Shown: positions 7,997 to 16,947, counted from the stretch's first letter. The stretch: DNA of 64,000 bases from Granulosicoccus sp045110515 (GCA_045110515.1 JBGCGD010000003.1:62001-126000); one strand, 5' to 3'. A program made the numbers and translations. The notes: generated by a model from the letters alone, not told the origin.

Positions 7997-9118
7997 ATGC
8001 TCGCCGTCTTTCTTATTTCGGTTATATTCATTCTCTATACGTACGCGCTTTTTCCAATCTACTTGCATATAAAGGCGAAGCGTAGGGACCTCATTGAGTG
8101 TCCTCAACCCGACGAATGGCCGACAGTAACTGTCCTTATCGCAGCCCATAACGAAGCGAACAATCTACCGGCAAAACTAAAAACCTTGTCAGAACTGGAT
8201 TACCCAGACGAGCAAATCGAATGGATCATCGTCTCTGACGGCTCGACCGATGGAAGCGTCGAACTTTTAGAAAAAGCATTCGCCGACCACCCTAACCGCC
8301 ATGTTCATCATTTAGAAACCGCACTAGGCAAATGCGGTGCTTTGAATGCAGGCGTCTTAAAGGCAAGTGGCGACATTATTGTCTTCATGGATACAAGGCA
8401 AAGGATATCGAGCAACACAATAAAAAAACTTGTGCCATTCCTTGCAAACCCTGAAATAGGTGCAGTCAGCGGTGAGCTCGTACTCGCCAACGATGACACA
8501 CTTGAAGCTGAGAACTTCGGCCTGTACTGGCGCTATGAAAAATGGATACGCGACAATGAAAGCCGACTCTTTTCAACAACGGGTGCAACCGGTGCTTTGT
8601 ACGCCATTCGCAGGGAAGATTTTATACCCAACAAACTGGGAACTATACTCGACGACTTTGAAACACCGTTAAGCCTGCTCAAGCAAGGCAAACGAACCTT
8701 GTTCGTTCAGGGGGCTTATGCCTATGACAAAGTGTCAAACGACCTGAAACATGAGTTTGCTCGAAAGGTCAGAACGAACTCCGGTAGCTGGCAGACTTTT
8801 CACAATAATCCCTGGCTGTTCAGCCCATCGAAGAATCCAGTATGGTGGCAGTTTCTATCACACCGTTTATTCCGGCAGTTAGTGCCTTTTGCAATGATTT
8901 TAGCTTTTTTATCTGCAGCGATAGGTCAAGGGCCATTTCTCAATACCATGCTGGTGCTGCAAATTGTGTTCTACGTTGTGGCAGCCGCTAGCTACCTTCA
9001 ACTTCCCGGTACGAGTAACAAGTTGTTCAATATAATTGTCGTCTTTTTACAGTTGAACATGGCCGCTTTTATTGCGTGTATAAAATTTATCTTTGTTCGT
9101 AAAGCCATTAAATGGTGA
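7997..9118 (+). CDS. Membrane-anchored GT2 family glycosyltransferase
   Basis: A 373-residue processive-type glycosyltransferase. An N-terminal membrane helix (about 2-22) leads into the GT-A domain: TVLIAAHNEANNL, IIVSDGSTDGS (the first Asp pair), then FMDTRQR in the place of the DxD/DAR motif, and a DDFETPLSLL acceptor-region motif replacing the usual ED. Two or three C-terminal helices follow (about 285-360). This architecture is shared with cellulose/hyaluronan-synthase-like and lipid-linked sugar transferases acting at the inner membrane. It precedes the oxidoreductase/PTPS operon by 75 nt and sits after the Fur-like site. Role in that operon's pathway is inference from position only. 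Confidence 0.85.
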   Translation: MLAVFLISVIFILYTYALFPIYLHIKAKRRDLIECPQPDEWPTVTVLIAAHNEANNLPAKLKTLSELDYPDEQIEWIIVSDGSTDGSVELLEKAFADHPNRHVHHLETALGKCGALNAGVLKASGDIIVFMDTRQRISSNTIKKLVPFLANPEIGAVSGELVLANDDTLEAENFGLYWRYEKWIRDNESRLFSTTGATGALYAIRREDFIPNKLGTILDDFETPLSLLKQGKRTLFVQGAYAYDKVSNDLKHEFARKVRTNSGSWQTFHNNPWLFSPSKNPVWWQFLSHRLFRQLVPFAMILAFLSAAIGQGPFLNTMLVLQIVFYVVAAASYLQLPGTSNKLFNIIVVFLQLNMAAFIACIKFIFVRKAIKW

Positions 9119-9193
9119 GTAACACGCAGTCGGCCTAATCGTTCCACAGACTGTATACTGTGCGCTCGAACGCAACGTTTTATATGACGCATC

Positions 9194-10168
9194 TTGCCAA
9201 CCACCACTTCAGCATTGTGGATAACAGGTTGTAGACAATCTGAAATCCGCCAATTTCCTCTCGATGACGACGGCTGTAATGGCTTGCTGGTCAAAACTCT
9301 GTACTCTGGAATTAGCAGAGGTACGGAGTCGTTGGTATTTAACGCGAATGTCCCTCCCAGCGAATACGAACGAATGCGCGCCCCTTTTCAAGAGGGTACG
9401 TTTCCGTACCCGGTAAAATACGGATACACAAACGTTGGACTCGTCACTCAGGGACCCGATAATTGGATTGGGAAAACAGTTTTTAGTTTGTTTCCGCACC
9501 AAACGGTGTTTACCATTCCAGCCAGTGCCGTAACGGCCGTACCACAGGATGTACCTGCTAGTCGCGCGATACTAGCCGCCAACATGGAAACAGCGGTTAA
9601 CACCTTGTGGGATGCTCAACCCTCCATCGGCGACAAAATTTCAGTCATAGGTGCAGGTGTAGTGGGAAGTCTTATTGCATGGCTTGCCGCCCAGATACCC
9701 GGAACTGACGTAGAACTCGTTGATATTGATCACCGACGCTCAACACTAGCCGGACATTTGAACCTCACTTTCAGAGCACCGGAAGACGCATCACCAGAAC
9801 GCGATTTAATCATCAACGCATCAGCCAATGAAGCAGGACTTAACACGGCGCTGCGTTGCGCAGGCTTTGAAGCGACAATCGTGGAAGTAAGTTGGTACGG
9901 CAACACCCCGGTAACCATTCCATTGGGAGAAGCGTTTCATTCCCGTCGATTGAACATACGATCTTCGCAGGTAGGACACATCGCAAACCCACAACGCTCT
10001 CGATGGGACTATAAGCGGCGACTGGAACTCGCCTTAAGCCTTCTCAAGCACAATTGTCTGGATCATCTTATAAGCGGTGAAAGTATGTTTGAAGATCTTC
10101 CCAGCACATTACTAACAATCACCGATAAAAACGCAGACGTGCTCTGCCATCGAATCGTTTACGACTAA
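9194..10168 (+). CDS. Zinc-type alcohol dehydrogenase-like oxidoreductase (MDR superfamily)
   Basis: A 324-residue medium-chain dehydrogenase/reductase. The N-terminal GroES-like half has SGISRGTES, and the Rossmann nucleotide-binding motif is ISVIGAGVVGSLIAWLA. The classical zinc ligands (GHE and the four-cysteine lobe) are absent, so it is probably a zinc-free reductase/dehydrogenase. The same proteins with the SGISRGTE motif occur in bacteriochlorophyllide-dehydrogenase-like families. No ATG is available in frame: translation must begin at TTG 9194 or TTG 9215, since a TGA lies at 9185. First gene of a four-gene operon (next gene 22 nt downstream). Substrate unknown; likely oxidises or reduces a pathway intermediate. 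Confidence 0.78.
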   Translation: MPTTTSALWITGCRQSEIRQFPLDDDGCNGLLVKTLYSGISRGTESLVFNANVPPSEYERMRAPFQEGTFPYPVKYGYTNVGLVTQGPDNWIGKTVFSLFPHQTVFTIPASAVTAVPQDVPASRAILAANMETAVNTLWDAQPSIGDKISVIGAGVVGSLIAWLAAQIPGTDVELVDIDHRRSTLAGHLNLTFRAPEDASPERDLIINASANEAGLNTALRCAGFEATIVEVSWYGNTPVTIPLGEAFHSRRLNIRSSQVGHIANPQRSRWDYKRRLELALSLLKHNCLDHLISGESMFEDLPSTLLTITDKNADVLCHRIVYD

Positions 10169-10190
10169 ACCATTTTTAGGAGAATTCACT

Positions 10191-10598
10191 GTGTTCAGTT
10201 TGAATGTTCGTGAACATTTCATGATCGCGCATAGTTTCAAAGGCGAAATTTTCGGGCCAGCGCGATCGCTACATGGAGCAACCTATATTGTTGACCTAGA
10301 AATGCGTAGACCCTCACTTGATGATGATGGATTAGTCGTCGATATCGGTTTGGCCAGTCAATCTTTAGCCGCCGTACTTTCAGAATTCAACTTTAAAAAC
10401 CTTGATGATATCCCTGAGTTTTCAGGTAGCAATACGACAACCGAATTCATGGCATCAGTGATCTTTCATAGAATCGAAGCGCTTATAAAAAATGGTGAAC
10501 TCGGCCCCAGCGCACACGGCCTTACCCAAATGAAGGTAACGCTTCATGAGTCTCATGTTGCATGGGCGGCATTTGAAGGAAACCTATCGACAACATGA
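10191..10598 (+). CDS. 6-pyruvoyl-tetrahydropterin synthase / QueD-like protein with altered active site
   Basis: A 135-residue T-fold protein homologous to PTPS and 6-carboxytetrahydropterin synthase (QueD). The framework is recognisable: FMIAHS (His14), SLHGATY (His28), NTTTEFMASVIF corresponding to the PTxEN helix, and VTLHESHVAWAAF at the C-terminus. In active family members the zinc site uses three histidines (LHGH) and a cysteine lies three residues before LHGH. Here the second His of LHGH is Ala30 and the cysteine position is Ala24. It may therefore bind a pterin-like ligand with different chemistry or none. GTG start, with AGGAG 7 nt upstream; its stop overlaps the GT4 start by 4 nt. 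Confidence 0.75.
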   Translation: MFSLNVREHFMIAHSFKGEIFGPARSLHGATYIVDLEMRRPSLDDDGLVVDIGLASQSLAAVLSEFNFKNLDDIPEFSGSNTTTEFMASVIFHRIEALIKNGELGPSAHGLTQMKVTLHESHVAWAAFEGNLSTT

Positions 10599-11647
10599 GT
10601 CAAACCAAGGCTTTCTTCGTATTCCCGGGAGATATCAATACGCGAACAGGTGGCTACCTCTATGACAAGCTCATGTTAGAGGAGCTAAAAAAAGTTGGAT
10701 GGGATATCTCTCTCATCTCCTTCGAAGGGGACTACCCATTCCCGGATGAGGCAAAGCGACAGTCCGCCGCTCGTCAGTTAGCTGCTATCCCGAACGGCTC
10801 CTTGGTGATTGCCGATGGTTTAGCGTTTAGTGCCTTGCCAGAACTGTTTAAGAAGCATGATTCAAGATTACGAATCGTTGCTTTAATTCATCACCCACTT
10901 GCTTTAGAAACCGGGCTGTCTGAAGAACAAAGCGCAACACTGAAAAAGTCAGAGACCGAAGCTTTGAGATACGCGGCACATATCATTACAACCAGCGAGC
11001 ATACTGCAGAAACACTGGCCGACTTCAATGTATCCAATGACAGAATTACCGTTGTATTTCCGGGAACCGCACAAGCAGCGGTTGCAGTGGGTAGCCAATC
11101 TGATATTTTCAATTTGATCTGCGTCGCGACTATCAACGAGCGCAAGGGTCACGCTGTTTTGGTTAAAGCGCTTAAACACATCGAGCACCTGCCGTGGCAA
11201 CTGAGCTGCGCAGGCAGTTACGACCGAAATCCGGACACCTATAAAGACCTTGTCCGACTCACCGAGAAACTCGGTTTAAATGACCGCATTCGGTATTGTG
11301 GCGAACTTAACAACGAGCAGCTTGAAACAGAATATCAGCGCGCTGACCTATTCGTACTCGCGTCATACTATGAGGGCTACGGTATGGTACTAGACGAAGC
11401 CATTGCCCGTGCCCTCCCGATTGTTGCCACCCGTGGTGGCGCCATAGCCAATACAGTTCCACGTGAAGCGGGCATTTTAACAACGCCCGGCGATAGCGAA
11501 GAACTTGCCAGTGCATTGCAGCGCTTCATGGAAAATGAACCTGTTCGAGAATCATTGAGAGCTGGCGCTGCAACTGCGCGAAAAGATCTTCGCTCTTGGA
11601 GTGACGCAGCCCTTCAATTCGACTCAGTACTAAAACAGCATGGCTGA
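10595..11647 (+). CDS. GT4 family glycosyltransferase
   Basis: A 350-residue GT-B glycosyltransferase. The N-terminal domain has the TGGYLYDK acceptor loop near residue 18, and the donor domain has ATINERKGH (178-186) and the E-x7-E motif EGYGMVLDE (Glu260, Glu268) followed by ARALPIVAT. It is cytoplasmic, with no membrane segment, and most likely transfers a sugar from a nucleotide-activated donor with retention. It overlaps the PTPS-like gene (ATGA) and the methyltransferase (8 nt), so it must act in the same pathway as these, on an acceptor that is not evident from sequence. Confidence 0.85.
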   Translation: MSQTKAFFVFPGDINTRTGGYLYDKLMLEELKKVGWDISLISFEGDYPFPDEAKRQSAARQLAAIPNGSLVIADGLAFSALPELFKKHDSRLRIVALIHHPLALETGLSEEQSATLKKSETEALRYAAHIITTSEHTAETLADFNVSNDRITVVFPGTAQAAVAVGSQSDIFNLICVATINERKGHAVLVKALKHIEHLPWQLSCAGSYDRNPDTYKDLVRLTEKLGLNDRIRYCGELNNEQLETEYQRADLFVLASYYEGYGMVLDEAIARALPIVATRGGAIANTVPREAGILTTPGDSEELASALQRFMENEPVRESLRAGAATARKDLRSWSDAALQFDSVLKQHG

Positions 11648-12533
11648 AGAAAAACAAAGTATTGAACCGGCGGAAGGATTTAGCCCCGACTGGCTTCGCT
11701 TACGAGAACCTGCAGATCACCAAGCACGCAGTGCATTGTTGACAGAGAAACTCGCGCGCTGGCGAGAATCTTTCGCAGATTTTAGTGTCGTTGATCTCGG
11801 TTCTGGAACCGCTTCAAATTTTCGCTACCTGTGCCCTAAGCTGGGTATGAATCAACGATGGACTTTACTGGACAACGACGTAGGGCTTCTATCTTGCATT
11901 GCTGAGCGTCTAGCGGAATGGGCGATTGACACTAATAGTAAATTTGATCGTATCTCATCCAACTCAGCAACAATAACGCATGCCAGTTTCAATGCACACC
12001 TGACTTGGCAATCATGCGATCTTGCAAAAGAACTCGAAACTATTGATTTTGAGAACACGCATTTAATTACAGGCTCCGCGCTTTTGGATCTAACGTCTGC
12101 CGCCTGGATGAGCCAACTTGCACGAATTATCAAGGCACAACAATGCGCTTCTCTTTTCGTCTTAAGCTATAACGGAAAACTATATTGGCAACCCGAGCTG
12201 CAATTCGACAAACCGATAACCGAACTACTCAATGCGCACCAGCTCAATGACAAAGGTTTCGGAAATGCACTAGGACCAAGCGCTTACGAGTATTTGATGG
12301 GCGAGCTGACTAATCATGCAATAGAATCTGAGCCTGCAGACTGGCTTCTCGAGCATGATTCACACGCTATACAGAGAGTATTGATCAGTGATTGGGCTGC
12401 AGCGGCTACCGAACAAAATCCCATTCGTTCTAACGCCATTAATGAATGGGCGCAACAACGGGCTAAGTTCTTAGAAAACGAATCATCAGTACTTCGTGTG
12501 GGTCATGTGGATACGTTGAGCCTACCAACTTAA
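11640..12533 (+). CDS. Class I SAM-dependent methyltransferase
   Basis: A 297-residue protein with motif I VVDLGSGTASN (50-60) and the LDND motif II acid that binds the SAM ribose. The rest of the protein is divergent and contains TGSALLDLTSAAW, likely the motif IV region. It belongs to the methyltransferases found in PTPS/GT4/RibD-like gene groups rather than to any ubiquinone, tRNA or rRNA methyltransferase I recognise. Last gene of the plus-strand operon starting at 9194 and convergent with the RibD-like gene, with a 10-nt gap. Substrate unknown. Confidence 0.8.
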   Translation: MAEEKQSIEPAEGFSPDWLRLREPADHQARSALLTEKLARWRESFADFSVVDLGSGTASNFRYLCPKLGMNQRWTLLDNDVGLLSCIAERLAEWAIDTNSKFDRISSNSATITHASFNAHLTWQSCDLAKELETIDFENTHLITGSALLDLTSAAWMSQLARIIKAQQCASLFVLSYNGKLYWQPELQFDKPITELLNAHQLNDKGFGNALGPSAYEYLMGELTNHAIESEPADWLLEHDSHAIQRVLISDWAAAATEQNPIRSNAINEWAQQRAKFLENESSVLRVGHVDTLSLPT

Positions 12534-12543
12534 AAACCCAGAA

Positions 12544-13542
12544 TTAGAACAGTCTCTGGATAGCAGGTAGATCATCCACAGCGGCATCAAAAGATTTTCT
12601 TGATGCTATCCCTGACTCGGATGCATCAATGTTTCTTAAATCAAAGTTCCAAAGAACATCTGCCCCCATACGATACAAGGAATATGGAGGCCTGAAAGCT
12701 TCATTCATGGACATGACAGTAGGAAAGCGCACCGAGGATCGTCCTGCACCGACAAATACCGGGGCAGCCGCTAGTTGAAAATAATCGAGACAGTTTTCTG
12801 TCAACATTCCAGACACGGTTAAACCGCCACCTTCCACAAAAATTCTACGGGCGCCCTTCTCTGCCAGCGCTGACAGAACATCACGCATTTGCATACGTCC
12901 GTTCTTCAAAGGAAGGCTGATACGTGTGATATTTTCGTCAATCGATTCACCCTGCTCCACATCACAGCCCCGGATTATCCAGGTAGGTGCAGACTGATCC
13001 CGAAGCATTCCCGCATCCTCAGGCATGCGCGAAGAAGGATCTAGCACAACCCTAATCGGGTGTTCACCGACAACATCACGCGTTGTCAATTGAGGGTTAT
13101 CCGCAACGACCGTTTCTACGCCCACGATAACGGCGTGTGCCAACGCGCGCATGCAATGCAAATGCTTTCGATTTTCAGGTCCGGTGACAAAAAAAGCATC
13201 ACCCGTGTGCGTGGCTATCTGCGCATCCAAGCTCTGACCTATATGGCCGACTACCATCGAATTATTCTTACCCTGATTCAAGAACGGTAGGTATAGATCC
13301 AGTAGGGCTTGGGCATCAATAGGCAGAGAAGTGCAGTTGCTCCAAACACGTCCATTATCAATTCGCAACAGACAAGCAGAATCGGTGATGTCGCAAACCG
13401 CGACCTCTTGACGGTGGGAGAGCCCGCAAGGAGATACCTTTTGAGTAGAATCGACGATATCCCGGGCAGCTATCAGTAACGACCAGGCTTCGTTGACGGT
13501 TAGTCCTATTGATTGTGCAGTGGTTTGAGAATCTGATTCCAC
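12544..13542 (-). CDS. RibD C-terminal-domain (dihydrofolate-reductase-fold) reductase
   Basis: A 332-residue protein whose residues from about 96 on match the reductase domain of RibD: VVGHIGQSLDAQIAT, FFVTGPENRKHLHCMRALAHAVIVGVET, DNPQLTTR and RRIFVEGGG. The zinc deaminase domain of true RibD (HAE and PCxxC) is missing; residues 1-95 form an unrelated N-terminal extension. It therefore is not a riboflavin enzyme on its own and more likely reduces a pterin- or pyrimidine-like intermediate with NADPH. GTG start at 13542. It converges on the PTPS/GT4/methyltransferase operon and diverges from the CDP-alcohol phosphatidyltransferase. Confidence 0.82.
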   Translation of the reverse strand: MESDSQTTAQSIGLTVNEAWSLLIAARDIVDSTQKVSPCGLSHRQEVAVCDITDSACLLRIDNGRVWSNCTSLPIDAQALLDLYLPFLNQGKNNSMVVGHIGQSLDAQIATHTGDAFFVTGPENRKHLHCMRALAHAVIVGVETVVADNPQLTTRDVVGEHPIRVVLDPSSRMPEDAGMLRDQSAPTWIIRGCDVEQGESIDENITRISLPLKNGRMQMRDVLSALAEKGARRIFVEGGGLTVSGMLTENCLDYFQLAAAPVFVGAGRSSVRFPTVMSMNEAFRPPYSLYRMGADVLWNFDLRNIDASESGIASRKSFDAAVDDLPAIQRLF

Positions 13543-13652
13543 AACTTAAGGTAATTTAGTTCCAACAAAGAATGTTTGGTTACAACAATAAACGAATTAG
13601 CGCCATAAAAGCGTTATTCAATTATCGCGCTGCATCGGCTCAGGAATAGTCC

Positions 13653-14438
13653 GTGACAAACTCGACTGATTTAGTACAAGAACAGCTCAACCACTCGGAA
13701 TATTCCCAACTACTCAAGGCTACTAGTAAAACGCTAGCCTTAGTCACGGCCTGTGGCTTCGTACTAGGCAGTGTTATTTACGTTAGCTTGGGGCTTGGTA
13801 GATCTTTTCCACTGCCGGCAAGTGCTTGTTGGGTAATCGTAGTTCTACTAATTTTTCGTGGCCTGCCATATCACAGGCATTCTAAGTTCGGAACAGCGAA
13901 TACTGTGACATCGTTCAGAGCAGCCGGGGCTATTATGCTCGCAGGAATGCTTCCTGTGTCTCACACTATCGTCGAAACAAGCACGGCCCTATGGATTGTA
14001 TCCCTGTGCATCGCCGGACTTATTTGCTTTGACGGCGTCGACGGCTTTTTTGCCAGACGGGAAAAATTGACCTCGGACTTCGGTGCCCGGTTCGATATGG
14101 AGACCGATGCTTTCCTGGCACTGATTGTCTCTCTGCTGATCTGGGATAGTGGTCGAGCTGGAATCTGGGTGCTTGGTTTGGGATTAATGCGCTATGTCTT
14201 TGTATTCTGGAGCTGGTTCTCTCCACCACTCACCGCAGTACTGTTTCCATCAATGAGGCGCAAGGTTGTCTGCGTGATTCAACTGGGCGCTTTATGCCTG
14301 ATGATCTCACCGCTATTGCACGGGAACGCTATCATGCTAGTCGGTGTTACTGCGCTTGTGTGTCTGAGCGCGTCGTTTCTTGTTGATATTGTCTGGTTGT
14401 ACCGGCAAGCGTCAAACGACTCAGAGGCCGGTAGCTAA
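13653..14438 (+). CDS. CDP-alcohol phosphatidyltransferase family membrane enzyme
   Basis: A 261-residue polytopic protein carrying the complete catalytic signature D-x2-DG-x2-AR-x8-G-x3-D-x3-D (Asp127, Asp130, Gly131, Ala134, Arg135, Gly144, Asp148, Asp152). GTANTVTSFR (80-89) is the usual preceding helix. Such enzymes swap CMP of a CDP-linked lipid or alcohol for a second alcohol at the membrane-cytoplasm interface. It is not an obvious PgsA or PssA. GTG start with AGGA upstream. Its end overlaps the convergent flippase gene by 4 nt. Likely makes the lipid anchor or headgroup for this gene group. Confidence 0.88.
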   Translation: MTNSTDLVQEQLNHSEYSQLLKATSKTLALVTACGFVLGSVIYVSLGLGRSFPLPASACWVIVVLLIFRGLPYHRHSKFGTANTVTSFRAAGAIMLAGMLPVSHTIVETSTALWIVSLCIAGLICFDGVDGFFARREKLTSDFGARFDMETDAFLALIVSLLIWDSGRAGIWVLGLGLMRYVFVFWSWFSPPLTAVLFPSMRRKVVCVIQLGALCLMISPLLHGNAIMLVGVTALVCLSASFLVDIVWLYRQASNDSEAGS

Positions 14439-15355
14439 GCTTGCTTTCTCATTAGAAAATAGAGAAGCGCAGCAGGTATCACCGACACCATGGAGACAAG
14501 ACCATACACAATACTTGACGCAATGCCTGCCTCAACCGTCAAGCCAATCACAGGCCAAAGTGAGGCAGCCGCTAATTCCCGTATCCCCCACCCTCCGACT
14601 GAGAGCGGTATAACCATACTCAACAGCACCACCGGGACAACTGTGAACATGGCAGCCAACGGTAAAGGTTGAGCAAGAGCCAGAGCGCAAATAGCAAATA
14701 CACTGACATAACTTGCCACTATGGCCACACTTAAAACGGACTGCAGTAGCCACTGCCGGTCGTCAAGCCAAACACGTCTAAGCGCTGGGCTCAGTTCTTG
14801 AACGAATCTTTTAACCGATAATGAGAAGCGACTAAACAACGCAATCATCGCGGCAACTATCACGCACAACAGAAGAAAAATACTCAGCACCTTCAGCAAA
14901 TGTTTAGGTACTGCTTGTGTAAACACCAGCGGCCAAATCAGCCACCCCGCAAGAGTCACGATAAAAAGAACTAATTGACCAGACATACGTTCAATGGTCA
15001 CACTCAAAATGGAAGACTGAAAACTACCACCCACGCGATTTCTATACACACGAGCTGCGTCGCCACCTACTCCTCCGGGCAAACTAAGATTAACCAGTGT
15101 CGCCAGATAATATTCACTGATGGCTCGCTGTAGTCCCAAAATTTGACCGAGTCTATTGGCCGTGATCCACCACCGGATTGCAGACAATAGCACCTGAAAC
15201 TGCACAACAACAAAGGCCATAGCCAACCAGCGCAGGTCCGTGCCTTTAAGCATCTTCCACGTTTGCTGAATATCAACTAGCCAAACAATGAGCAATACGA
15301 TTAGGATGAATAAAAACCACCGTAAATATCTTGACTGAGTCAGTACGTTGTTCAA
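14435..15355 (-). CDS. Lysylphosphatidylglycerol-synthase-type transmembrane protein (UPF0104/AglD-like, flippase domain)
   Basis: A 306-residue integral membrane protein with about eight hydrophobic segments. It carries the conserved NLSLPGGVGGDAARVYR loop (103-119) and SVTIERMSGQ that define the UPF0104/LPG-synthase membrane domain. The aminoacyltransferase domain of MprF is absent, so it is the flippase-like half alone. Proteins of this kind are encoded with glycosyltransferases and are proposed to translocate lipid-linked products. The only start is TTG at 15355, overlapping the start of the divergent gene by 8 nt. Confidence 0.85.
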   Translation of the reverse strand: MNNVLTQSRYLRWFLFILIVLLIVWLVDIQQTWKMLKGTDLRWLAMAFVVVQFQVLLSAIRWWITANRLGQILGLQRAISEYYLATLVNLSLPGGVGGDAARVYRNRVGGSFQSSILSVTIERMSGQLVLFIVTLAGWLIWPLVFTQAVPKHLLKVLSIFLLLCVIVAAMIALFSRFSLSVKRFVQELSPALRRVWLDDRQWLLQSVLSVAIVASYVSVFAICALALAQPLPLAAMFTVVPVVLLSMVIPLSVGGWGIRELAAASLWPVIGLTVEAGIASSIVYGLVSMVSVIPAALLYFLMRKQA

Positions 15356-16940
15356 CAGGGACTACCCAATTTCATCGGTTCATATTCTCACAATACTGTG
15401 TGTGGTACTGGTGAGTGTTGCGGTTCCAAACCATCCATCCAATCTAAGTTTTGCGACGCCCTGGCGCTTTCCCATTGAGTTCCCGCTCGTTGTGGTAACT
15501 ACACTATATTGGACAAACACTAAGCCAGTTGCGTTAAGGTGGCTGATATCGATTGGAATCACAAGCCTTATTGTGCTTCGTCTTCTCGATTTCGGTTTCT
15601 ACTTAGCATTCGATAGGGCATTTAACTTTCTACGGGACGGATACTTAATCGTCTCCGCAATAAACCTACTGCAAACAGGCTTTGGTCAATTGACAGCGAT
15701 GCTCGTCGTTATCATCGTCATCGCACTGACCACAGCAGTCACTTGGTTACTTTCTTATCTCTTGAACGGATTAAGCGCACTTGGGCGTCTGCAGCCAAAG
15801 GTGCGATTAAATATCACAGTGGCCATGCTGGTACTGACAGTTGCCACCATTATCGGTGAGCGATTTCTCCCAGAACGGATAGTGCTTCATTCGACAGTCA
15901 TGGAGCAACTGAGCAATAACGTCGAAGCTTCTAAAATTTCCCAACAGCGAAGTGCGCATGTGCATCGAGCCGTGACACACACAAGCCTTGGCGACAACGT
16001 AGACCCTAGGTTTAATGCACTCTTAAAGCATGACGTCGTCATCATCTTCGTCGAATCCTACGGACGGAGCTTTATATCCAACCCAGCTTTCAACCCCGTC
16101 GCATCGGATACCCTACAGACCTTTGCCGATACACTTAAAAATGCGCAAGCACACGTAAAGAGTTCCTGGCTCAAAGCACCAGTAAGCGGTGGGCAGAGTT
16201 GGTTGTCACATGCAACACTACACGCTGGGGTAACCATAGAAAAACAAGCAGACTACGAACTATTGGTAACCTCCAAACACTCATCCCTGGCGACGATTTT
16301 CGAACAATCAGGCTGGTCGAGTATGGGTGTGGTGCCCGGTATCCAATTCCATTGGCCTGAAGGCGAATGGTACGGGTTCGACCGACTCTATACTCAAGAT
16401 GATTTTAACTATGGCGGTAAGCGGTTTGGCTACATCACGATGCCAGACCAATTCACCCTTGCGCATTTCAACGAACAGGTGCAACGTTCTGACGTTTCGG
16501 TAATGGCGACCATCGCCTTACTGAGCTCACACGCACCTTGGAATGAATTACCTAAAAAGCTACCGTGGTCGAGTATCCAAGACGGTAGTGTTTACAACGG
16601 CTCACATCGCGAGGAGCGCGGAACATCCATTTTTGACCTCAACGGTTTAAAGCACTACTACACACGATCTATTCAATACACACTGCAAGTGGTTAGTGAG
16701 TTCATCGACAATTACCAGCGTGATGCTTTATTTATCGTTTTGGGAGACCATCAACCCGCGGCCATCATCGGGGGATTAGGGAATTCTATGGACGTCCCCA
16801 TACACGTGATATCCAAGAGCCGGCACTTAATAACGCGTCTACCCGAAACAACATGGGCTGCAGGCGTGGTCCCCGACGAGAGAGTTCCGCCAACGGATAT
16901 GGCGGAATTTAGCGCTTTGTTGATGTCTCTTTACCGATAA
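15348..16940 (+). CDS. Alkaline-phosphatase-fold membrane transferase (LTA synthase/sulfatase-like)
   Basis: A 530-residue protein with about four or five N-terminal membrane helices (residues about 10-170) and an extracytoplasmic sulfatase-fold domain. VVIIFVESYGRSF places metal-ligand Glu236; GGQSWLSHATLHAG (281-294) is the nucleophile region (Ser284, Ser287 or Thr290); LGDHQP supplies Asp467 and His468. Lipoteichoic acid synthases, phosphoglycerol transferases MdoB and phosphoethanolamine transferases share this layout, so it probably transfers a phospho-alcohol from a phospholipid onto a periplasmic acceptor. Translation appears to start at TTG 15348, inside the divergent flippase start. 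Confidence 0.82.
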   Translation: MFNRDYPISSVHILTILCVVLVSVAVPNHPSNLSFATPWRFPIEFPLVVVTTLYWTNTKPVALRWLISIGITSLIVLRLLDFGFYLAFDRAFNFLRDGYLIVSAINLLQTGFGQLTAMLVVIIVIALTTAVTWLLSYLLNGLSALGRLQPKVRLNITVAMLVLTVATIIGERFLPERIVLHSTVMEQLSNNVEASKISQQRSAHVHRAVTHTSLGDNVDPRFNALLKHDVVIIFVESYGRSFISNPAFNPVASDTLQTFADTLKNAQAHVKSSWLKAPVSGGQSWLSHATLHAGVTIEKQADYELLVTSKHSSLATIFEQSGWSSMGVVPGIQFHWPEGEWYGFDRLYTQDDFNYGGKRFGYITMPDQFTLAHFNEQVQRSDVSVMATIALLSSHAPWNELPKKLPWSSIQDGSVYNGSHREERGTSIFDLNGLKHYYTRSIQYTLQVVSEFIDNYQRDALFIVLGDHQPAAIIGGLGNSMDVPIHVISKSRHLITRLPETTWAAGVVPDERVPPTDMAEFSALLMSLYR

Positions 16941-16947
16941 ACAATAA

